From the NCBI GenBank assembly GCA_019925105.1, contig JAHGAU010000001.1, positions 558,001-622,000 of the forward strand: a stretch of DNA of 64,000 nucleotides, written 5' to 3'. Position 1 is the stretch's first letter. Each line of letters begins with the position of its first letter. Of this stretch, positions 10,204-21,208 are shown piece by piece. The notes below the pieces were generated by a model, which was not told where the DNA came from, did not search any database, and saw only the letters and a list, made by a program, of their open reading frames with translations. A program made the position numbers and the translations under genes. This DNA is from Niebla homalea. Taxonomy: Eukaryota > Ascomycota > Lecanoromycetes > Lecanorales > Ramalinaceae.

Positions 10204-13200
10204 CTAGAATCCAAGTTTACTGGAAATGACTATATTTGATCAGATTAGCCTCTCAACGTGCTATGAGCTTAGTGACTCTCCGCATCACTCACATCCTTTC
10301 ACAGCCGCTTTCTTTTGATCTTTGATGAACTTATTGACGTCCTTGCTGAAGCCTTCGCTGTTGTCTTCGAGCCTGTCCATGTTGTCGCCAGTGATACCTA
10401 GATTGTCTGTCCGTTCCTGAATTTGCCTTTGCATGTATGCCCAATAGCCTTCCTCTTGCCTACCAGGCGCCTGTTGTGTTGACGAGGAAGCGGCATTTTG
10501 ACGAGCGCTCATTCGTTGAGCATGCTCATCTGCACGCATCTGTTCGATCATGCGTTTTGACGGGGGTCGATCAGGGCCGCCAATGAGCTTGTCCATGTCC
10601 GCGGGGGTCACGTAGGTCGTACCCGAGATCCATTGCAGGTTGGAGATGGTCGGGCGTGGTGGGATGAGCGCCTCTGGATTGAAGAGCTTGTCGAGAGATC
10701 TGGTCAAGTCCTGGCCAGAACCAAAGACGTTCAGAGCCACAATTTCAGAAGGCCCAGTCCATCCAAATATGAAGCCAGTGGGTGTCACAATGTCATCCGA
10801 AAGACGTCGAATGTCAAGAGTGTGGGAAATATTCACAGAAGCGAGCTCTTTCAGCCCCGGAATGGAGAAGGCTTTGGCTGTGCCATCTCCGAAAAGCCCG
10901 ATCAAGGCATACGTGTGAGCTTCAAATCGTGCTACGGTAGCTTGGTAGCAGATGAAATCATCCCAACTCTTGTGAGCGCCTTTCGCAGTAGCTGGCTTGA
11001 AGAGTCGCGCTCCAGTGCTACTCACTGCCAGTAAGGAGCCGTTCACCCGTGACCCTGTACGCAGACTGCCCACGATCTCCTGGGTGGCTGTGGCAGGCTC
11101 GCCAGTGTCCACATTGAGGGGCGACAAGGAGATGACTTTATCCTCCACAGAGCATGAACCGGCTAGCTTGACAGAGTACCCGCCAGAGGCCTCTGGTAAT
11201 AGCTTGAAGGTAATCAAGCGACCTAGATTTGTTCCCACAAAGATTAATATACTAGAATAGTCTACAATCTGTTAGCGTCCATCATCTCTTTCCCAAGGAG
11301 GCCCTACCTTCGCCCTCTATAGTCATTACACCAAATTCAATGGCAGTTGGCCATTCTGAGCCTTGCTGACCTACGGTCTGTCTTCGAAAGCTACTCCGCT
11401 TCGCTCCAGTATGACCGAGATCCGCAAGGCTAGCATCGTATATTACTGCGGGTCCTCTGAGATCGATGACAGTGACACTTCCACCTTCAAACCCAGCGCA
11501 GACGAAGCCTATATCGCTCATCTTGAGTGCTGTTACACACTCTTGTTTTTGGTCCAAGAGTGTCATGGGCGATAGTCCTTCTTTCATAGTCGGCTCAGCT
11601 CGATCTGTAATATTTTCCAGACCAAAGGAATGATTCTCTTTGTGTGAAATTTCACGACCATAAGTCGAATTTCTGGCCCAGCGAAAGATTGCCACCTCGC
11701 CAGTCCGGAGCCCAACGGCCAATTCAGCTGTTGCGCCAGCCATTGACATACACGCAACATCGATGTTCTCGTAACGACCAACGGCTCGGGCGACATCTAT
11801 CTGTAGCACGTCTTCGTTCTCGACCTCGTCTCCATGACCAGCATCATACAGTCGAATCGTACCATCAACATGGGCTGTTTGTAGAATGTTCCGGTGAGAA
11901 TAACGCATGAGCGAGCGTTTAGCTTCCGCACCACCCTTAAGAAATGGAGGCCCTTTGGATCGGCTCTCCACTAGTCCAAGCCACTTTGTTCGATCTACGT
12001 ATCCCATGGAAGTCTTGTCGACGAAGGGATGCACAAAGCTCAGGGAGATGTGTAATTGATTGGTAGGACTGATAGGGTGGCCTGACGGAAAGCTCATCGT
12101 CACCATCTCACCTGAAGCGAGTATTGCTATGACGGCAATTGGATCACTAGCACCTGCAAAATAGGGTGATCTGCGTGGGATCAAGCAGAAGTCGACGACC
12201 TCAGCATTTGGCGGGGTCGGGAGGATATGCTGGCGCTTTGGCTTGACGAAGTGGTCTGTTAGGACCTGCCAAGATGATGTTGCGTATACCGGAGTCGGGC
12301 CAAGATCGAGGAAGGTCAAGCCCTTTTTTGTCTCTGTAGTAGGCCTACCACCAGCAAAGAGAAGACCGGTATCATCCGGATTTTCCTTTGCGCACCAAGC
12401 GACTTTGAACCACGGCTCCCTGACTGCAAAGGTACCACGGCTCATTCCAGGAGTAGATTGTGTAGGGCCTGAATCTGTGCCATCGAGAGTACGTGCCAAA
12501 ATCTGTCTTCCATCCTTGGAGTCCCATATGACGAATGTGGAGTCCTCGTAACCCCCGAAGACGAATGTTCCGGTTGGATGCCATATGGCTTGTGTCAGCC
12601 GCGCGGCTCCTCCCGGACCACCAGAAGGTCCATCATACTTGAAGAATTTAGAGGCTTTGTTTTGCTGAAAGGAGAAGATTACAGCACCGTCGGAATACCC
12701 AATAAGTAGATTACCTATATGCCGAGGATGGAAAGCTAACGTCACAATGGGCTGAAAGCGAGACTTTGGATTCTGCTCCCGCCATAGGTTTGGGATCCGA
12801 AAAGGGGCAAGATTCTGCCTGTCCAGATCATATGCAATGACTTCGCCTTCAACTTTCTTCAGTCATATTTTTGAACCTAAGACTGAGCAGTACCCACCGT
12901 TCTGTAGCCCAATCAAAGCATAATCCAGGACTGGATCCGTGGCAATGCATGTGATTGCACCCGGTGGAGAATATGAAGTCAGAATACGCGTAGTCTCCAA
13001 GGAGAAAATGGAGATATCGTTCTTGGTATCAACGCTGATCAGTTTGTCTGCACAAAATTGGAGACTTTTTACAGAAGCTTTGCGGGGAAGCTTCAATGCA
13101 ACGGATACACGCTTTTGGCCGAAGACGTAGATCTCGCCACTTCCCAATTTAGACTCATTGGTGCCTACGGCTAAAAGAGATTGCACCGGATCATAAGCTA

Positions 13201-13383
13201 TGGCCGACAGTTGAGAGTTGACGCCATAGCGAGTGATCTTCATAGAATCAGTCAGACGTTGCGGTAGATGAGTTATACCCCAAAGTAATAGCTTACCTCG
13301 TCGATGGCAAACAATTGAGGGTCAAGACCTGCAGAGAAGTCGCGTTGTATCCCAGCTTGCTTTCCACGAAGAAAGTGAGCCAT
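10204..13383 (-). CDS. sro7: SRO7/Lgl/tomosyn-family exocytosis protein
   Basis: The protein belongs to the lethal giant larvae/Sro7 family of WD-repeat proteins. In yeast these bind the t-SNARE Sec9 and the Rab Sec4 and promote docking of secretory vesicles at the plasma membrane. Five exons were rebuilt: 13297-13383, 12898-13237, 11308-12846, 10293-11261 and 10204-10229, totalling 986 residues with all junctions in phase. The family-typical start MAHFLRGKQAGIQ, the ITRYGVN/AYDPVQSLLAVGT beta-propeller opening and a short terminal exon ending in KLGF support the model. The first 700 or so residues hold the double propeller, and the C-terminal third carries a charged SNARE-like tail. Without the last 63-nt intron the frame would stop nine residues earlier. 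It is divergently transcribed from PDC across 291 bp. Confidence 0.9.
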
Positions 13384-13674
13384 CTGCAGTAGCTCATTAC
13401 CCAATTTGAGGATATATAGATTTCTTGCTCACTGAGACCCTTCGGACGTGACGAGTCCCACCAGGCTTATCTTATCGCACTAGCTCCGGTCTAACCGCAA
13501 GGAGTATTAAGATGTTTTCCCGCCTGGGTTTCTGCGTCCGAGGGGTCACTGCGACAAACGGTGGAGAAGCTGCTATCCGAAAGATGCCGGAATCAGTATT
13601 TCTTCTTACGCTCCTTGGGATTCCACGAGATCTGGTCGCGGCAGAATTCAGTGGTTTGGCCATACCTTTTCGAT
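13384..13674. promoter_or_regulatory. Divergent promoter of SRO7 and PDC
   Basis: The 291-bp spacer between the two start codons must hold both promoters or leaders. An in-frame extension upstream of the PDC ATG exists, but family members start at the MATDIR-type position. No clear TATA box is visible. Confidence 0.4.
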
Positions 13675-15596
13675 ATGGCGACAGATATCCGAACTTCAGA
13701 CTTGAAGAATCCCGTTGACGTTGCAGACTATCTGTTCAGGCGGCTGCATGAGGTGGGAATAAGGTCGATCCATGGGGTACCGGGCGACTACAACCTTGTG
13801 AGGCGACCTTCGATGCTATGAGTAAAGACAGCATTCATTGCTACAGGTAGCCCTCGACTACATACCACAGAATGGCCTGTCTTGGGTTGGCAATTGCAAT
13901 GAGTTGAATGCTGGTAGGCAGTCCTCGTCCCTCTTCGTCGGGGGTGCTAAGTACCCTACAAGGCTATGCCGCGGATGGATATGCTCGAGTCAAAGGCATG
14001 GGAGCAGTGGTCACAACCTTCGGTGTTGGTGAACTGAGCACCCTCAATGCCATTGCTGGTGGTTACTCCGAGTTCGTGCCAATGGTTCACATTGTTGGCA
14101 CACCCTCTACGCTGTCTCAGAAAGACGGAATGCTTTTACACCACACGCTTGGTAATGGCAATTTTGAAGTGTTTGCAAACATGAGCAAGGACATCTCATG
14201 TGCCCTTGCCAAATTGGACGACCCTCGCGAAGCGGCGACATTGATTGATCACGCTATCATCGAATGCTGGCGGCAGTCAAGGCCAGTCTACATCACCCTA
14301 CCCACAGACATGGTACAGAAGAAGGTCGAAGGTGAACGATTGAAGACTCCGTTGGACCTCAAGGTTCTCGACAATCCACCGGACAAAGAGGACTATGTGG
14401 TGGACACAATCCTGAAATACCTACACGGAGCCAAGAATCCAATCATACTGGTCGACGCCTGTGCCCTACGTCATCACAGCATTGATGAGGTTCACGATCT
14501 GATCGAAAAGTCAGGCCTACCCACCTTTGTTGCCCCCATGGGGAAAGGCGCTGTCAATGAAACTCTCCCCAATTTTGGAGGTGTCTATGCAGGCAATGGC
14601 AGCAATGCAGGAGTTGCAGCACGAGTCGAAGCAGCAGATTTGGTCCTGAACATCGGCTCTGTCAAGTCCGACTTCAACACCGCCGGCTTCACGTACAAAG
14701 TCAGCCAGCTCAACACCATCGATTTTCACAGCAACTTGATGCGCATTCGATTCTCCGAATATCCTGGGGTTCACATGAAGGGTGTTCTGAAGAAGGTCAC
14801 TGCAAAGCTGGGAAAGCTTAATGTACAGCCAGGTCCATCACATGACAATTTGATTGCCGAGAAAGACCAAGCCATGTCAAATAAAGAAGTGATATCGCAC
14901 GACTGGCTGTGGCCGAGAGTAGGTCAATGGCTGCAGCCGGACGACATTGTTGTGACAGAGACTGGAACAGCCGAGTTTGGAATCTGGGAGACGAGGTTTC
15001 CAAAGGGTGTCACAGCCCTGTCCCAAGTTCTATGGGGATCCATAGGCTGGGCAGTCGGTGCTTGTCAAGGTGCAGCGCTTGCAGCCAAGGAACTTGGTAA
15101 CAGACGGACAATTCTATTCGAAGGTGACGGCTCGTTTCAATTGACTGCCCAGGAGCTGAGTACGATGCTCAGGAACGACTTGAAGCCGATCATGTAAGGA
15201 TGCAACCAACGAGCAATTCTTCGGATGGATGCTGACCCTCACAGCTTCGTCATCTGCAACAAGGGTTACACTATCGAACGATACATTCACGGCATGTACG
15301 CCAAGTACAACAATGTGCAGGCGTGGAAGTATAAAGATCTTGTCGATGCCTTTGGTGCAAGACCTGGTCAGGCAAAGACATACCAGGTCAAGACGAAGCA
15401 GGAAGCTGAGGACTTGTTTCAGAACAAGGACTTCTGTGCTGCTTCATGCCTGCAGGTGAGTGCTTTGAGATATCATCGAACTGAAGAAAAGTGCTGATCG
15501 AGGAAGTTTGTTGAATTGTACATGCCCATGGAAGACGCGCCCAAGGCACTGAAGCTCGTGACACAAGCAGCAGCCGAAAATAATGCCAAACAGTGA
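13675..15596 (+). CDS. pdc: Pyruvate decarboxylase
   Basis: A thiamine-diphosphate enzyme that converts pyruvate to acetaldehyde and CO2 in the cytosol, the first step of ethanol fermentation. Five exons (13675-13797, 13847-13913, 13963-15193, 15245-15455, 15507-15596) give 573 residues, the usual fungal length. Catalytic features are present: E60 in [17 protein letters not shown], the H123-H124 pair in [12 protein letters not shown], and the ThDP-binding GDGS motif near 450, ending in a CNKG in place of the more common NN. Every junction restores family sequence. It is a fungal PDC and not an indolepyruvate decarboxylase, as far as overall sequence tells. It is divergent from SRO7. Confidence 0.93.
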
Positions 15597-15969
15597 ATCG
15601 GAACAGCGTTAGAATTCTTGAAAAAGACTTCTGCCAGTGAGGAATTATGGCTTTATATGATTGATGACCATTGCACAGTAGAGTCACCCCCTATGAAAGA
15701 CACAATGCAAAATTACATACCATATCACAAGGCATCGATACACATGAAGAGAACTATTGATCATTAGAAACATCATTATTACAATAGAATGCATCGAACT
15801 CACTCGCCCGAAAGTTTTCAAGCTCCGTTACCCCACAACCTTTTTGCCCATGACGTAGCCCCTCCACCACGAGTTATCATAATCAAAATCTCCCCAAATT
15901 TATTGATATCTAGCTGTGGCCCATTCCTCCCAACCTCCACCACCCCTCCCCCCCGACCCCTTTGCTACC
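15597..15969. other. PDC 3' flank and TAN1 5' flank
   Basis: AT-rich until about 15,800, then it turns C-rich as the TAN1-like gene approaches. The TAN1 frame is open from 15916, so translation could begin there and not at 15970. Confidence 0.4.
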
Positions 15970-17427
15970 ATGGCCATCTTCCCCGATCCCAAAACCCCCA
16001 AGCCCAACAAGAAACCCTACCGCCACCACCACCACCCCCACAAGAAATCCCACCCCACCGCCCCGCCCACCATCACCCCCGGCGACACCGGCATCTGGGC
16101 CACCTGCACCAAAGGCCGCGAGGGCAAAGCGACCACCGACCTCCTCGACCTGTTCGCCGAGTACGCCGAGCGACTGTACGGGATCCACGACAACCTCGCC
16201 CCTGCTGCTGCTGCTGCTGCTGCTGCTTTGCCCCCTACCACCGGCACCACTGGCACCACATCTTCCCGATCATCAAACAACGACGACATCGCCATCGACG
16301 TCCCTGGCGATGACGCGGAGGCCAAGGCCAAGCGCAAGTCAGAAGAGGCAGAAGCAGAAGCAGAAGATGACATCGAACGCGCCATCGCCTCGGAGATCCA
16401 CGCCTTGAAAGCCTCCTCCTCCTCCCCCTTCCTCCTTACTACACCGCCACGCCCCCACCACCACAACACCACACCACCAAAAATTGATCCAACCGATCCG
16501 CCTCACCACCCCCTGCCTCCTCTTCTTCCGCACCGCGCCACCCCTCGATCCCGTCGCCTTCACCACCGCGATATGTCGCGCCACGCACGCGGAGGGGGCG
16601 CAGCGGCAGCGGCACGCGCGGTTCGTGAAGAGGGTGACTCCCGTGAGTCTGGTGGGGCGGGCGACGGTGGCGGGGGTGGCGGAGACGGCTGCGGTGGTGT
16701 TGGAGGGGGCGGGGATGGTTGGGGGGATGGTTGGGGCGGTGGGGGAGGGGTGGGGGCAGGGGAAATGGGGGCAGGGGAGATGGGGGCAGGGGAGATGGGG
16801 GCAGGGGGGGTATCAGTGGCGAACAGCAGCAGTGGTGCGGCGGGTGGTCGTCAGGTGGGAACTGATGATGGTGCGATGAGCGCCGGCGCCGCCGACGGCG
16901 AAGGGAGAGGAGCAGCGGCCGCGGCGGGGGTGGCGGGGCCTGATGGTGGCATGAAGAGCAGCAGCACAAAGAAAGAGGACGAGAGAGAAAAAGGGGGACG
17001 AGGCGCAGGCACATTCGCGATCCGCCCCACCATCCGCAACAACCACGTCCTCTCGCGGACGTCCGTCATCGAGACCGTGGCCGCGCTGGTTGGGCCGGGG
17101 TGGAAGGTCGATTTGACGAAGCCCGGTAAAGTGGTGTTGGTGGAGGTGTGGCAGAATGTGTGTGGGGTGTCGGTGGTGGATGGGCGGGAATATGATCGAT
17201 TGAAGCGGTTTAACCTGGCTGAGCTGGGGGTGGGGAAGGAAGGAGGAGGAGGGGGAGAGGGAGGGATGGGCCCTTCACGGGTGGGAGGTGGTGGGGTTAT
17301 TGGGGGGAGCGGGAGGGGCGTAGAGACGAGAGGGCGAGATGGTGGGGAGTGTGAGGGAGGAAAGAGGAAGTGGGATGGAGAGGATGGAGAAGAGGAGAGG
17401 GGAGGAAAGGTGGGGAGGGGATGTTGA
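15970..17427 (+). CDS. tan1: TAN1-like THUMP-domain tRNA acetylation protein, frame-broken and low-complexity
   Basis: In yeast Tan1 binds tRNA through a THUMP domain and helps Kre33 make N4-acetylcytidine at position 12 of tRNA-Ser and tRNA-Leu. Three family blocks are visible. GDTGIWATCTKGREGKA with LLDLFAEYAERLY lies at 16080-16180 in frame 1. LLFFRTAPPLDPVAF with RFVKRVTPVSL lies near 16500-16660 in frame 2. FAIRPTIRNNHVLSR with GWKVDL, VLVEVWQNVCGVSVV and RFNLAEL lies near 17010-17230, back in frame 1. The first frame change, between about 16406 and 16475, has no GT donor and no AG acceptor, so splicing cannot explain it. The second could be an intron or an indel within a G-rich minisatellite. 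Long His, Pro, Ala and Gly runs and very high GC are unlike all neighbours. It is either a working gene with sequence errors in a hard region or a decaying copy. Confidence 0.6.
   Translation: MAIFPDPKTPKPNKKPYRHHHHPHKKSHPTAPPTITPGDTGIWATCTKGREGKATTDLLDLFAEYAERLYGIHDNLAPAAAAAAAALPPTTGTTGTTSSRSSNNDDIAIDVPGDDAEAKAKRKSEEAEAEAEDDIERAIASEIHALKASSSSPFLLTTPPRPHHHNTTPPKIDPTDPPHHPLPPLLPHRATPRSRRLHHRDMSRHARGGGAAAAARAVREEGDSRESGGAGDGGGGGGDGCGGVGGGGDGWGDGWGGGGGVGAGEMGAGEMGAGEMGAGGVSVANSSSGAAGGRQVGTDDGAMSAGAADGEGRGAAAAAGVAGPDGGMKSSSTKKEDEREKGGRGAGTFAIRPTIRNNHVLSRTSVIETVAALVGPGWKVDLTKPGKVVLVEVWQNVCGVSVVDGREYDRLKRFNLAELGVGKEGGGGGEGGMGPSRVGGGGVIGGSGRGVETRGRDGGECEGGKRKWDGEDGEEERGGKVGRGC
16202..16227 (+). repeat. 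CTG trinucleotide run encoding poly-Ala
   Basis: About eight CTG/GCT units inside the TAN1-like gene, between the N-terminal block and the THUMP domain. Confidence 0.85.
16751..16810. repeat. 15-bp G-rich minisatellite, four copies
   Basis: The unit TGGGGGCAGGGGAGA occurs four times with minor changes. It lies where the TAN1 reading frame changes back, so replication slippage here is a plausible cause of the second frame shift. The G-runs could form quadruplexes. Confidence 0.85.
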
Positions 17428-17636
17428 GAGTGAGGTTGAGATATGGAATGGTCTGGCATCTTTGTCGGTCACGTCTATTGTGATACCCAATCCCAAGTCT
17501 TTTAGATGGATCTCGAAACGCCTGTCCTAACTATCACCTTATCCTATACACGAAACCAAATGCTCAAGAACCACTGGGACTAACAAACATTATCTTGCAG
17601 TCCAAGACCGCATCCACCAGCAGTGTCGGACACTGT

Positions 17637-19469
17637 CTAGCGCATCTCGTGGTGCATACCCCCATCAGCATGACTCATCCCCTCTTCATCCCCACTCATA
17701 TGTTTCATCATCATCATCGACGACGTATTCATCGGGCTGTACCTGCTCCTGCACCTCAGCCGGGCTCCGAAAACGAAGATGAGGTACGGAATCAGCATGA
17801 CCGCAGCTGCGATGAAGCCAAACGTGGAGTAGGCCCATGCACCTGTCAAACCTTGGATCACTGGAGTAATCATATCAGCACTCGTTCCGCCAGTGTCAGA
17901 GGGGGGGGAGTAGAGACTTACTTTGGATGATCACGAGCGGTAAGAAGCCAGCCATGGCCAAGCGGAAGCAGGCTGCGGTCGTCAAGGCGGACAATGTGCC
18001 GGGAGGGGTATAGGCGTCGAAGAGGTAGGAGATTGATGATGTCTAGTCACCGTTAGCTACTGCTCTGGCATTGCTTCAACTGAACCTAGGAGGGGAAGCA
18101 TACCAAGACCATGAAGGAGCCCCAGACGAAGACCATAGTGCCAAAAATCGGAACCAAGAAATGGGTTGTGGGAGTTGCAGTCCACGCGATCCAGAACAGA
18201 GACCCCATGATCAGGGGACCACCGAGCAGAGCTGGTAGCATCCTCCACTCCAAAGGCCTCATTCCATTTTGGGCGCCGATAGAGCCGCGTGGACGAGTGG
18301 CGAGTTCAATAGCTGATGCAGTAGCGGCAGCCAGAATTGTACCGGCGATTGCAGACGTGAAGGCAATCCCCGCTTGCTGAATCGTAAATTTGTACGTCAA
18401 TGACAAGACAATTGGAATGGCGACGAAGAATTGGAAGATGAGAGCGAAGATGAGTCCGACGTAGAGTGATAGGCCAATAACGATAGGCTCGGTGACAGCC
18501 ATCTTGATCGGATCAATGACGGTAAGCTGGGCCATCTCGCTGAAAGTGGCTCCACTGGGAGCTTTTCCAAGCTTGATGGTTTGGCCGTTGCGTCTGGCTC
18601 GGCGGCGTAAAATCTCTCTACCGTAGGTCTCGGGCATTGCGACGCCAAAGAGTAGGGCCGGAAAGGTTATGATGAGGGTGATCCAGAGAGTCCAGCGCCA
18701 GCCGCCGAAGGCGAAGAGGAAGCCGGTCACAAGAGGGCCTAGTCATGAAATTAGTACCAGGACATGGGATGGTGTAAATTCAAATGAGAGGCTCACCACT
18801 TGCGGTACCAAGGAAAGATGCAAGCGTCAAGCCAGCATAGTACGTAACAGTATAATCCGCAGACCATATATCCGCGTATGTCCCCTCGATCAGAACCAGA
18901 GCCGGCCCTCCAAAAAAGCCAGCAAAGAACCTGCAAACGGATAAAGCAGCCACCGATTGCGAGAATGAGGCGCCCAAGGTGAAGAGACCGAAGATGAAGA
19001 CGAGGATGGGATATTGCAATTGTCGGCCAATCCTTTCGCTCACGTGAGGGCTCCATATCGGAGCGAACATGATACCCCACAAAAACAGTGAGTAGGGTAA
19101 GATGGCTCTCGTCATGGATACATTGAATTGTGCCATAACGCCGGGGATGCCGACGGCATAGGCTGTCGCGCCGAAAGCTCTGAGGGTAGGTACATTAGCA
19201 CTCGGATAATCCTCTGCTGGATCAAAAAGCACTTACACGACAAAGCCATAGGCAGTGGCAACAGCTGTGGTATACAGCTTCTTGGGGACAGGCCAATTTT
19301 GAGGATTGTCTGGATCATCCGGCCTCATCATATGACTAGCTGGTTGGGGCTGAGACTCGGACATCATTGCGTCTTGCCCATTGGCATCGCTCATTCCAGG
19401 TTGGATTGCACCCTGTCCATTCGATCCGCTCCAGTGTGCATGTGGTGATGCAGACCTATTTTGTTCCAT
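17637..19469 (-). CDS. MFS (DHA1-type) transporter with Met/His-rich tail
   Basis: Five exons (19237-19469, 18797-19179, 18104-18738, 17922-18042, 17637-17860) give 531 residues with all phases agreeing. A hydrophilic N-terminus contains DPDNPQNWP, typical of fungal DHA1 drug/polyamine antiporters. About 12 membrane helices follow, with SERIGRQ in the first loop, a conserved RFFAGFFGG segment and a long central loop near 250-290. The substrate cannot be read from sequence; polyamine or multidrug efflux is usual for this group. The C-terminus after the last helix is short and unusual: it has nine Met and four His in 31 residues, ending HHEMR. This could bind copper (inference). It converges with the TAN1-like gene, with 209 bp between the ends. 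Confidence 0.88.
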
Positions 19470-21208
19470 TGCTGTAGTAGAGCAAGAGTAGTATCAACCA
19501 AAGGCAGCTGACTTCAGTCGAAATCAGGAAGAGGGTGGGAAAAGAGAATTGGATGGATTGAATGTCAGATATAGATCAAGCGAGATAGCATGAACAGCAT
19601 ACGAGGGGGAAAGCACGCTCAAATATACAATTCCACGAGGATCTGAGCGCCTGCACAGCGTATTGGCCAAGACAGAAAGTGTGGCAGTACCGTGGTCTGC
19701 GGTAAGAAAGATTATCGAAACAGTACTGGGCGAAACGCATGATCGCTTAGCAGGGACGTGATCAAACCATCGTGACTTCTTGATCGGATTCAAGTTCGCA
19801 TATGAGCAGACAGCCTTAGGTGAAAATGATTGGGGGAAGCCTGGTAGATGTGGAATCAAGCTCCAAATGGGGCGAGCCATGGCTAATCCTGTCAAGGCTC
19901 CGGGAGACATCTTGCAAAGCCAATTCAAATACTTGATGGGCAGATCCGTGATCAGTACATGCGCAGCAACACGGTTGACAAGTTGTGGAAATAGAGCGTT
20001 TCAAGTGGTCGCAGAGTCGAATATTCCAAACCAGCCGTCGTGGATAGCATAATCTTGATGCCGCTAATGCAGAGGCAGCGGGTGCATGGGACGCTAGGGG
20101 ATGGCTTTGTAAAGCACTATTCTCTATGAATAAGCCTTGATCCTTTGTAAATCACCACGCTATCCCTTCTTCGTCTGCATATGCAATCGATTCACGAATG
20201 AAGGAGCTATGTAATATACACACCGCATACTCGAGCAATCGTAGCTCGTCGCCATCTTGGTGTAACAAGGAAGGTCCCCCCTAGAGCCACTTGGTGATGC
20301 AGAATCCTGCACCCATCCATCATCAACGAAAACACCACATCTCATCACTCATGCATTCCAGGATGCTCTCACCCTATCGTCAGATGCCCGTCTTGAAAGC
20401 GATTAAGTGTTCTGAGCATTTCTCGCGGTACTCCAGAGTGCAAGGACCTGCGTGTGGGATACTACAAGGAGCACGCAGCTCTCAAGAGCAGCGACGTGGT
20501 ATTCGCAGATCGTGTATAGCTTCCTGGATAATACATCTTAAGCATGAATAAGAGATTGACGAATTGCAATCGACGCATTATCGTTTGACAATCGAGCCGT
20601 CTTTGTTCCGTAGGTACATATCCGATGTGACACTTGGGGCGCTAAGGCAAACTCAATTGCAACGTTGACATATCATGTCTTGGCACTGTCTCATTGCCAT
20701 GACAAGTCTCTTCGAGGCTAAATTCTTTCCGCCCTCATGCAAATACTCCAGTGTAATGAATCCGTTCTTGACTATAATATAGAAGTAACGTAAGCTGACA
20801 GCGATGAATTCCTTTTGAATATTCAGAGGCTAAGCCGCCATGTGCCTGCTCTTCCACGGACAATGTCTCAGAAAGCCAAACGCCCTCCGCTGAAGTGAGA
20901 GCAATGTCAGTCAACTTGAGCGGCCTAAGCATATTGAGGCAGGCAGTGTAACCTGCATTGCCAGAAACGGGACCAGCTTTTACTCAAGCAAATGAAAAGG
21001 AAACACTGTGGTTGAAGATGCCACAGATGATGACGAAAAGATCGTTCGTTTGGTCGGCCGGTCGTCGAGTGCGTGATGCTGGTTTCCGTCGTCTTCAAGT
21101 CCCCGGCGCCTTAAGTGCTGGTCATTACGTGCACTTGCCGGCCCTCAGACGCAGTCATCTCAATCATTCCCGCCATGTCGGTCATCGTTGCGTCCAACGC
21201 CCGCCTTC
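19470..21208. other. 1.7-kb intergenic region, nothing recognised
   Basis: This is the upstream region of the transporter and the downstream region of SDS23. Only short frames occur. No tRNA or repeat was seen. Confidence 0.4.

Noticed and set aside
15910..17459. Several long minus-strand and alternative-frame open frames over the TAN1-like gene
   Set aside because: They result from extreme GC and repeat content; their translations are Pro/Arg/Gly runs, while the conserved THUMP blocks lie on the plus strand.
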